NCBI GenBank assembly: GCA_913049915.1 | Contig: CAJWZC010000013.1 | Span: 1-57,145 of the forward strand | From: an uncultured Colwellia sp. | Lineage (GTDB): Bacteria; Pseudomonadota; Gammaproteobacteria; Enterobacterales; Alteromonadaceae | Direction: 5' to 3' | DNA: 57,145 bases | Part shown: piece after piece, positions 1 to 7,420 of the stretch | Layout: every line of letters starts with the position of its first letter | Position numbering within the stretch: the first letter of the stretch is position 1 | Position numbers and translations under genes: made by a program | Notes under the pieces: model-generated | The model's input: the letters and a program-made list of their open reading frames with translations, nothing else | The model's database searches: none | What the model was told of the DNA's origin: nothing

Positions 1-1939
1 GCGTCGGCGTCGGCGTTGGCGTCGGCGTTGGCGTCGGCGTCGGCGTTACTCCCCAATCGGTAATCCCTTCAGTATTACCTACCGCTTTATTCATCGCATT
101 TAGTGTACGTTCCGCTGCAGTACCACCATCACCATCGATTTCCCAAGAGAATATTCCACCTAACCCTTGTGCTTGCAAATACACACCTTTTGCTTCAATT
201 GAGCGCGGCGTATCTAATGTTATTAACGTACTACTTACTTCATCCCAAATAAATGATGCTTCAGCTTGGTTATCCCAAACATACTGAGCATTTGAATTTG
301 CTGTCATGAATTTCAACGCACCACGGTAATCCATGATACCAGCTTCCCATGCCCATGCAGCTTCATCAACTGAAGTTCCTTCGCCACCCTCAGCAACTAA
401 GGGATTATTTTCTGAGCTATCTACAAGATTACCTACAGCACCAATTGGGCTACCATTAACCATTTGAACATTAGTCCAACCACGTCCGTACATTGCTGCA
501 CCCACAACTAATTTATGGGCTGGTACCCCTTGCTCTAATAATAAACGTGTTGCATTAGCTGTTGTATACTCTGGCATACCTGCAGGCGCATAAGAGTCAC
601 GTCCTAAGTTTCCAGGTTTAGTTTTATCAGTAACCGCTGTTGGACCAAACTCACCTGTACCGGCACATTTATCAGCAGAAATATGTGCGCCACAGTAAAG
701 ACCTGTTTGATGGCCGGTTTCACTGCCCCATGCACCATAAAAGTCATATGACATCATAAAGATGTTATCCATGTATTCTGCCGCAGCAGCATAATCAACA
801 TCTTGAATTTTATCCCAACCTACACCAATAGCAGACGTTAATTCATATTCACGACCAGTTTCTTCAGCTAATTCGTCTAGCATTACACGCAGCTCTTTCA
901 TTAGAGCGACATAAGCTGGACCGTCATTAATAGGGTCACCTAATGAAGCTTGTGCACCACCGCCGCCAGGAAATTCCCAGTCGATATCGATACCATCAAA
1001 AAATTTCCATGTTTTTAAGAATTCTTTAGAAGAAGCAACAAACGTATCGCGATTTGCTTTATCAGTAAAACCGTAAAACGGGTCTGACAGTGTCCAACCA
1101 CCAATTGATGGAACGATTTTAAGATGAGGATTACCTTGCTTAAGCGCCATTAAATGACCAAAGTTACCCATACCAACTTCACCATAACCTACCGCTGTTC
1201 CATCAATTTTCATGGCTTTAACAGCACCATTTTGACGCCAAAAAGCAGCGCCCATATCATGAATAACTAATTCATAATCTTCACTTTGTGCACAGTCAGC
1301 TTGAAGTACACTCCAACCAGATGCATTACCATCTTTAAGTGATTTGTTTTCACCACACATCGGGATAAAGCCATATATAATATGTGTTAAATTATTAGCA
1401 GGTACGTTTTCAACAAAATATTTACGACCATAAATGCCCCACTCAACAAAGTAAGTACCAACAATTTGGTCTTGAGATTGTGCATAATTAGTATTTTCAG
1501 AATCAACTTGTTCGCCAAGCGGCATTAAATGAGAGCCATCGGTATCTGAAATAATAGCTTTATCTGCAGCACTTTCAACACAACCATCATTATTACATAA
1601 ACGCACAACGATCTCTTTTAGGCCGCCACTAGTGATTGGAACAATCGCACTACCACCTGCACCAGTGCCTGAAACGGCAACTTCGCCATTCACAAGAACT
1701 TGCCATGATGTTGCTGCTTCACCGCTCCAAGCTGGGGACCAAGTAACAGGTAAATCCACAACATCAACACGTGTAACAAGTGATTTGTATGCTCCAGCTT
1801 CACCAGAAACCGTAACAAAGCCTTTACCGTTGTAGTTGGCGTATTGTTCTGTAAGTGTCGGTTTTCCTGGTGCTTCTGCTAATACTTGTGTAGAAGCTAA
1901 AGCGGCGGTTACTGCGCATGCTGTTAATAATCTTTTCAT
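1..1939 (-). CDS. chiA: Secreted GH18 chitinase, ChiA type (3' end beyond window)
   Basis: This is an endo-acting chitinase that is exported and hydrolyses beta-1,4-GlcNAc polymer by substrate-assisted catalysis. The start is the ATG at 1937-1939, preceded by AGAGG. Residues 1-21 form a signal peptide ending VLA. A ChiA-type N-terminal fibronectin-like domain follows, with the motifs LCNNDGC and SDTDGSHL. The GH18 barrel carries SIGGWTLSD and DIDWEFPGG, whose catalytic Glu is about residue 322 (Glu315 in Serratia ChiA), then MSYDFYGAWG, VVGAAMYGRGW and GGIFSWEID. After the barrel the frame enters a Pro-Thr repeat linker (positions 1-47) that runs off the window, so a C-terminal carbohydrate-binding module is expected but not seen. 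Family and fold are very secure; the total length is unknown. Confidence 0.96.
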   Translation of the reverse strand, partial: MKRLLTACAVTAALASTQVLAEAPGKPTLTEQYANYNGKGFVTVSGEAGAYKSLVTRVDVVDLPVTWSPAWSGEAATSWQVLVNGEVAVSGTGAGGSAIVPITSGGLKEIVVRLCNNDGCVESAADKAIISDTDGSHLMPLGEQVDSENTNYAQSQDQIVGTYFVEWGIYGRKYFVENVPANNLTHIIYGFIPMCGENKSLKDGNASGWSVLQADCAQSEDYELVIHDMGAAFWRQNGAVKAMKIDGTAVGYGEVGMGNFGHLMALKQGNPHLKIVPSIGGWTLSDPFYGFTDKANRDTFVASSKEFLKTWKFFDGIDIDWEFPGGGGAQASLGDPINDGPAYVALMKELRVMLDELAEETGREYELTSAIGVGWDKIQDVDYAAAAEYMDNIFMMSYDFYGAWGSETGHQTGLYCGAHISADKCAGTGEFGPTAVTDKTKPGNLGRDSYAPAGMPEYTTANATRLLLEQGVPAHKLVVGAAMYGRGWTNVQMVNGSPIGAVGNLVDSSENNPLVAEGGEGTSVDEAAWAWEAGIMDYRGALKFMTANSNAQYVWDNQAEASFIWDEVSSTLITLDTPRSIEAKGVYLQAQGLGGIFSWEIDGDGGTAAERTLNAMNKAVGNTEGITDWGVTPTPTPTPTPTPTPT

Positions 1940-1957
1940 ACTTACCTCTGTGTGGTG

Positions 1958-1971
1958 GCCAGTTAACTGGC
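1958..1971. promoter_or_regulatory. Perfect 14-bp palindrome in the chiA leader
   Basis: GCCAGTTAACTGGC is its own reverse complement and lies 18 bp upstream of the chiA ATG. It could be an operator near the start or a short hairpin in the 5' leader. No assignment to a regulator is possible from sequence alone. Confidence 0.4.
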
Positions 1972-2111
1972 TTTTATTAGGGTTATTTATTTTTATAATT
2001 TATACCTTCGCCAATATACAGCACACGCTAGCAAGCGTTTTTAACGATGCTAGTTGCCAAAATCCATTTTATAAACTAGATAAATCATTGGCTTAACCTG
2101 TTGCTCCATGA

Positions 2112-2162
2112 GACAGCGTCGCTATAAAATGACAGCGCTGTCATCAAAAGACAGCGCTGTCA
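2112..2162. promoter_or_regulatory. Three-fold GACAGCG operator array upstream of chiA
   Basis: GACAGCG occurs at 2112, 2131 and 2150, exactly 19 bp apart. The second and third copies are within the palindrome GACAGCGCTGTC, and the second extends to ATGACAGCGCTGTCAT. The first copy is a degenerate half (GACAGCGTCGCT). The array sits about 170-220 bp upstream of chiA. From memory, the core resembles operators proposed for the LacI-family amino-sugar regulator NagR in Shewanella-type bacteria, so control by a GlcNAc-responsive repressor is the leading inference. Confidence 0.6.
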
Positions 2163-2164
2163 TG

Positions 2165-3077
2165 AAAAAACAGTACTGAACTAAATGGTGCTTAAAAACA
2201 ATACACTCAAACTTATGACTTGGCCACAACTTTTAACGAAATCGTACAACATTTAATAGGAAGTTATATTTTTTTTAACAGAAATAAACTTAAAATACTG
2301 ATTTATAAGTAATATTTAAGTATAAATAAAATTAAAATGTAGTGACCTAGATCTACAGCCTATTAAAGGTTCTACTAAATACTTATGTAAGTCGTATTAA
2401 AGTGATAACTTCTACCCTTTCTAAATATAGAAATGATTAATATTCTAAGGAAATAAAAAGGGAATGAATGGGAGGAAGCTTTGTGCGTATAAAGTGATCA
2501 TTACAGAGACAAATAAAGCGAAAAATTACTGGTTTATTTTTTATTTTATCAGTCAACAACTGTATCCCTAACAATAATTCTAGGGATGACTAATCAAATA
2601 TCCAAAACACTTCAGGACAGAAAATAAAAAATATAAAATCAATATAATCAAAATTTTAAAATTAATTCAGTAGGATTTGTCTGACAACTATCCGCCTAAA
2701 AAGAGAATAAACAGTGGTAGTGGCTGTACCTCTTTTGTACGTATCCTCGCCACAGCGACAATACTTCAAGAGCCATTTTACAACAGTAGTAAATGTTTGT
2801 TATTTTATAGAAATAATTATAATCAACTCTAGCCTAGCCATCTATGTTCGCTGACCATAACAGTCCTAATATTTGTTTCTTTTTACTTTTAAAAAGTATC
2901 AAATATACCATCTAAGATAACTCTGAGTAATGATTGTAAGTAACATGTTAGTCTTACTTGCTTATTCAAATATCTATTTATAAAATAAATAGGATTATCT
3001 TCGCGCTGAGCGCAAATTTGTAAAATTATTCAATTAAAGTCGAGTTAAACCCGTTATTATAAAATAGCATCAAGTAA
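2165..3077. other. AT-rich intergenic stretch, no gene recognised
   Basis: About 0.9 kb between the chiA operator array and the first RAYT relic. No frame gives a recognisable protein and no tRNA- or rRNA-like sequence was seen. The composition is very AT-rich with many stops in all frames, which suits decayed DNA. Confidence 0.5.
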
Positions 3078-4006
3078 CTATTCTTTGGTGTGAGGTTATG
3101 CGCTATTCAAGCAGACCTGTGCATTCGTTATCCCATGCTCGATGCAAATCAACATGCTCGCTAAATTCACATAAATGTTTGCGGTACCTACTGCACAAAC
3201 GAATATGCGTTTAAAATCTGTAGTGAGTTTAACCAACTTTCACCATTGATGTGCAGTCTTGTTAGAATATTTTCTGTTTTACTGTTGATAGCACCACGCT
3301 TATTATCACGCAGCAGTCGTCCTGTTTCATCAACCAGTGTAAAGTAGTTCTATAAACTAAAATGAATACCTATGGGTTTATTTTGGTACTCGTTACCAGT
3401 TAACGGCAGTAACACTTGAGGTTGCTCGCCTTTTATCGCTGCTTATATCTATAATTGAATACTGGTGAAGTCTGATTGCTCTGGTGTGGATCTAATACCA
3501 GCGCGTACTGGGTTTAAGTCAATTTAATCGATGCACGACAATAATGCACCTTAATCAAGAAGTGCTTATAATTTAAAACGCTCTTCCCAAAAATATCCGC
3601 TACATTGATCTTCTCGATTAGTTTGTCGGGCTATCGGCTTGTTTAATGAGCGCATAAGCTAACTAATATTGATTAAACGTTTCTTATAAATGTCAGCAGT
3701 ACTTTCAACCATTGCAAGTTGAAACTTATAAAGCGACTCTTCATTGGCTTAATTAGAGTATTTTTGCGTTAATAATGTGCCTTTGAATAATTGATGCTAA
3801 CGTTGCAATAGCGCATCGACAGACCAGTTTTCACTTTACTCACTATGTACGTGTAATACAATATACAAGTGATTATGCATGACAGCATAAGCACAAATAT
3901 CGATAGCAAAGAGATGAGATAATTGAAATAATCGCTTTTCAATCTATGTCTGTTGATGTTCAAAATTAACACCTATTTCCTTATCTACGCCAGAAAAAAA
4001 CGCCAT
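3078..4006 (-). pseudogene. Decayed REP-associated (RAYT) Y1 transposase, copy 1
   Basis: Reading the minus strand from an ATG at 4006, successive frames spell a RAYT-family (IS200-like TnpA_REP) transposase: IEKRLFQLSHLFAIDICAYA, then VMHNHLYIVLHV (the histidine motif of Y1 nucleases), then KFQLAMVESTADIYKKRLIN, ARQTNREDQCSG, a PVRAGIRSTPEQSDF-like segment and LVDETGRLLRDNKRGAIN. Several stops and frameshifts interrupt it, and the first roughly 40 residues are missing. RAYTs normally move REP palindromes. This copy is inactive, but a 15-bp inverted repeat lies just upstream at 4083-4126. Confidence 0.85.
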
Positions 4007-4082
4007 TGTTACCCTACCACTGTAAATATGGCAATAAGACGTATTTAATAAACTGATTTGTTATGAGCGAGGCTTAGGGATT

Positions 4083-4126
4083 TCAATAACTACACTTAAA
4101 AATGATAAATCAAGTGTAGTTATTGA
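4083..4126. repeat. 15-bp perfect inverted repeat beside RAYT relic
   Basis: The arm TCAATAACTACACTT at 4083-4097 is repeated in inverse at 4112-4126 with a 14-nt loop. It lies between the 3' end of the amidohydrolase gene (4294) and the start of the RAYT relic (4006). It has no T-tract, so a palindromic REP-like target of the RAYT is at least as likely as a terminator. Confidence 0.55.
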
Positions 4127-4293
4127 TTGAAATATCGCCAACTTATCATGGCTAGCTTTTATACGAAACCTGTATGAGCGACAACTAAGCCTAAATGTAA
4201 GCCTTTATCTTAAGCACTGTCGCGTAAGGATATCGTGGTTAATATTATTGAGATAAATATAATTTGCAAATAGCTTATTACCTTTTATTTTGT

Positions 4294-6270
4294 CTAGTTA
4301 CATAAACTAGTCAACGTTTCAGGCGTATTTTCGACATTATGTTGCTTGGTTAACTCCCAAGGTCGAATACATTGCGCTAACTTGGAGCACCATTGATAAC
4401 CAGCAGAGCCTATACAACCTTTTTCATCTTTATCCGAGCCAACAATAACTTTAGGTTTAGTAACGGTATTTAATTTAAATACCGTTACACCATTATTAAT
4501 CGTTTCTAAGACTTTAATATCAGCAATATTTAACGGGTCAATGGTGAGAGGGTTAGCAGATAAAATAACAAAATCTGCTTGTTTACCTACTTCGATTGAG
4601 CCTTTTTGTTTTTCTTCGAAATGTTGATACGCTGGCCAGATAGTAATAGCCTTAAGCCCTTCATAAGGTGTAACTCGTTGATCAGGACCTAACACTTCTC
4701 CACTGCGAGTAACTCGAGTTACTGTAGCTGCAAGAACTCGCATCGAATCAGGCAAAGCCACTGGCGCATCATGATGTGAAGTAAATATCATACCAGCATC
4801 TAATACATCTCTGGTTGGAGATATGTAGGCCGCACGTTGAGGACCAAGTACTGAGCTTTTATGCCAATCACCCCAATAGAACGTATGCATAGGAAAAAGT
4901 GATGGAATTATGGATAGCTTTTTTAGACGTGGGATCTGGTCTTTGCGCAGCGTTTGACCATGAATTAATACAATACGTCGATCTGCCTCACCATATTTCT
5001 TAGTCGCTTTTTCAATCGCATCTAAATAACGATCAATCGCTGCATCACCATTACAATGTGCAATAACTTGTCGATTTTTTGCAAAGGCATCCATAATCTC
5101 CACTTCTACTTGCTCTGCAGTCATTGCAGGGTAACCAAGATAATCTTTATCTTGCCCTTGAGGTGGTACAAAATAAGGCTTGGATAACCAAGCTGTTTTA
5201 CCTTGTGGCGAGCCATCTAAAGTTAACTTTACGCCCGCGATACGTAGGCCGTTTTGATAGTTAATACCTTGATAACCGCTGCCAGTGTAATAGTCTGATG
5301 TATCAAGTACATTTTTATCGGTGTAATCTAAATAAATAGCAACATCAATAGGCAAATCGCCCTGTTTTACACGTGCTGCAGCAATGCCTACAGTTGAAGA
5401 GAATGCGCGGCCTTCTTGTGCGGTGGTATAACCAAAACGGCTGAAACTTGCTATACCTTGGTTGAATAAATCAATATTAAAGGCGGTGTCAATACCATTT
5501 TGGAACTGTGCCAATGTAGCGAAGAAAGCATTTTCTTCAAGCACGCCATTTGGTGTTTTACCATCAGCTTGACAACGAATTGCGCCACCAGGAATAACTT
5601 TTTGACAATCAACAATACCAGCCTGTTTAAGTGCGAAGTTATTAAGTACGCCAAAATGGCCAGACTGATGAATAATCATCACGGGTTTATCATTGCTGAT
5701 CAGGTCAAGTTCAGTGGCTGTAGGGAATACTTGCTCGCTTAATTGTGAATCATCAAAACCAAAACCGATTAACCAACCTGTTTTAGTAATAAATTCCTTA
5801 CCATTATTTGTTATCGACCAAGCCTTTAAAGCATCCGTAAGCTGTAAAAAGCTATTTACTTGGCCATCAGGAAGAGGCAATAAATTAGCACTAGCTGCTT
5901 GTAAACCTGCACTGACAACATGTCCGTGAGCATCGACAAACCCTGGAACCATAGTCATCCCTTTCAAATCGACTTGCTCGGTATTTTTATCTGTCAATGC
6001 TTTAACACCACGTAAATCACCCACATACATAATAAGACCATCTTTTATAGCGATAGTTTGAGCTTTGGGTTGTTGATCATTTACAGTAATAATTTTACCG
6101 TTAATAAAGATCTTATCAGCAAATTTTTCTACCTTAGAATTACTAGCTGTTTTTGTTTGCGTAGATGTTAGTTTTTTAACACTGACGGGTGCCTCTCCGC
6201 TTTCTGAACATGCTACTAAATTGGTTACTACTAGTAACGTAATAAATGGTATTAATATATTATTTTTCAT
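4294..6270 (-). CDS. YtcJ-like amidohydrolase lipoprotein (amidohydrolase 3 family)
   Basis: This is a predicted metal-dependent hydrolase of the YtcJ/Amidohydro_3 group; the substrate is unknown. The ATG at 6270 follows AAGGAT. Residues 1-22 form a lipoprotein signal with lipobox LVAC, so the enzyme is probably anchored in the envelope, unlike typical cytosolic members. Metal-site motifs are visible in order: VPGFVDAHGHV, VKLTLDGSPQG, VIAHCNGDAAIDR, IVLIHGQTL and TSHHDAPVALPDS. The C-terminal composite-sheet motif GSIEVGKQADFVIL is typical. A Cys-containing tail of about 50 residues (GCIGSAGYQWCSKLAQC) extends beyond the usual end. It follows the YbaY/META gene with a 27-bp gap and may be cotranscribed with it. 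Two other YtcJ-like genes lie at 23646 and 30985. Confidence 0.9.
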   Translation of the reverse strand: MKNNILIPFITLLVVTNLVACSESGEAPVSVKKLTSTQTKTASNSKVEKFADKIFINGKIITVNDQQPKAQTIAIKDGLIMYVGDLRGVKALTDKNTEQVDLKGMTMVPGFVDAHGHVVSAGLQAASANLLPLPDGQVNSFLQLTDALKAWSITNNGKEFITKTGWLIGFGFDDSQLSEQVFPTATELDLISNDKPVMIIHQSGHFGVLNNFALKQAGIVDCQKVIPGGAIRCQADGKTPNGVLEENAFFATLAQFQNGIDTAFNIDLFNQGIASFSRFGYTTAQEGRAFSSTVGIAAARVKQGDLPIDVAIYLDYTDKNVLDTSDYYTGSGYQGINYQNGLRIAGVKLTLDGSPQGKTAWLSKPYFVPPQGQDKDYLGYPAMTAEQVEVEIMDAFAKNRQVIAHCNGDAAIDRYLDAIEKATKKYGEADRRIVLIHGQTLRKDQIPRLKKLSIIPSLFPMHTFYWGDWHKSSVLGPQRAAYISPTRDVLDAGMIFTSHHDAPVALPDSMRVLAATVTRVTRSGEVLGPDQRVTPYEGLKAITIWPAYQHFEEKQKGSIEVGKQADFVILSANPLTIDPLNIADIKVLETINNGVTVFKLNTVTKPKVIVGSDKDEKGCIGSAGYQWCSKLAQCIRPWELTKQHNVENTPETLTSLCN

Positions 6271-6297
6271 ATTGATATCCTTATAATTTATACAAAA

Positions 6298-7182
6298 TTA
6301 GTTGAAGTATTGTGCTTGAAAAGTCGCTATTGGCTTTTTAGCGTTATTCAGCAGCGTTAGGTCGTGCTCATGTATTGAATAATAGCCAGTTAGCGCTAAA
6401 ACATTTAAAAACTTAGTTTCTACATTACTGCTGTTCAAACAAGCCATTTTAGTAGATGAAATAGCTGTAAAGTTCAATGTATTACCATTTAACTTAAATC
6501 CACCTTGGAACTGATTACAACTACCAAAACCCTTTACACTTTTAAGCTCATCGTTTAGTTGTATAAATGCTTCACGTTTTTGTTGTTTTGTCATGGTGAC
6601 TACTTCGTTATTCAATGTCATCAATTTCCAATAGGTGTTACTTAGCTTTGAAAGCGGATTTACCGAAACTACGGCTAATCCGCTATCAACATGTATGAGA
6701 CTTAAATTATCAACTGACTTCCCTACAGACTTGGTAACTGGATTTAAAGGTAAAGAACGACCAACACTACTTAACTTGATATTAATGTTAGTAGGATCTT
6801 TAAATGGGTTGAGGTGCTCAGTCGATGTCATTAATAGTTTTTCAGCTAAGATAACTTTCGCTCTCAGGTTATAGCGCATATTAGGTTTTATAAGACTTGC
6901 ATCATACTCAAGATTAAAAGTATAAGGTGGGGTACTACTAATTTTTTGGGTTATTGAAGCAATTTTAGTTGATGCTATATCCATTTTAGACACATCTTCT
7001 AAAGTTATCTCTAACGAAGCACCAGGAGGTAATAGCTTTCGCTCGAGATAATAAACCTTCCCTTTTACTATTTGTATATTGGCTTGAGGAGTTTTATTAC
7101 TTGGCGCTTGAATACTATCGCAACCACCTAACAAAAAGCTCACAAAAAAGCTCAAGCATAGGTTACGTAATCGATTATTCAT
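6298..7182 (-). CDS. YbaY-like plus META domain lipoprotein
   Basis: This is a 294-residue envelope lipoprotein of unknown specific role. The ATG at 7182 follows AAGG, and the N-terminus has a lipobox (LLGGC). Residues about 35-140 match the YbaY/YscW lipoprotein fold (VKGKVYYLERKLLPPGASLE, a conserved opening of that family). Residues about 175-290 match the META/HslJ domain (NTYWKLMTLNN, GFGSCNQFQGGFKLNGNTL, MACLNS). META domains occur in heat-inducible and stress-related outer-membrane lipoproteins. It precedes the amidohydrolase gene by 27 bp, so a two-gene operon is likely. Confidence 0.85.
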   Translation of the reverse strand: MNNRLRNLCLSFFVSFLLGGCDSIQAPSNKTPQANIQIVKGKVYYLERKLLPPGASLEITLEDVSKMDIASTKIASITQKISSTPPYTFNLEYDASLIKPNMRYNLRAKVILAEKLLMTSTEHLNPFKDPTNINIKLSSVGRSLPLNPVTKSVGKSVDNLSLIHVDSGLAVVSVNPLSKLSNTYWKLMTLNNEVVTMTKQQKREAFIQLNDELKSVKGFGSCNQFQGGFKLNGNTLNFTAISSTKMACLNSSNVETKFLNVLALTGYYSIHEHDLTLLNNAKKPIATFQAQYFN

Positions 7183-7356
7183 ATTGTTGCCTTATTTGAT
7201 AATTATATTATCATCTTTACAATGTGTTAGCATAGAATACGATATAAATATTATTTATACAATAATAAAGGATTATTGTCTTTTCTTCCCTCGTCAATTA
7301 TTTTCCTAACTACTTAATGACTACTTAGTAACGTGCAGCGTAACCAAATTAAAAAT

Positions 7357-7384
7357 AAAAACACCACGTCAAGCGTGGTGTTTT
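7357..7384 (-). terminator. Rho-independent terminator of the M16 peptidase gene
   Basis: An 11-bp stem (AAAACACCACG / CGTGGTGTTTT) with a short loop lies 36 bp past the stop of the M16 gene. On the minus strand it ends in a T-run. The symmetrical A/T flanks might also let it act on the other strand. Confidence 0.8.
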
Positions 7385-7420
7385 ATCAAGGTCGAGTTAA
7401 TACTGAGTTATGGACGCGGT

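Noticed and set aside
1632..2096. Two short plus-strand frames opposite the chitinase start
   Set aside because: They are antisense shadows of chiA and its leader, with no ribosome site or recognisable sequence.
3769..3972. 67-codon minus-strand frame read as a membrane peptide
   Set aside because: It is an out-of-frame reading of the RAYT relic; the real homology is in the other frames (VMHNHLYIVL).
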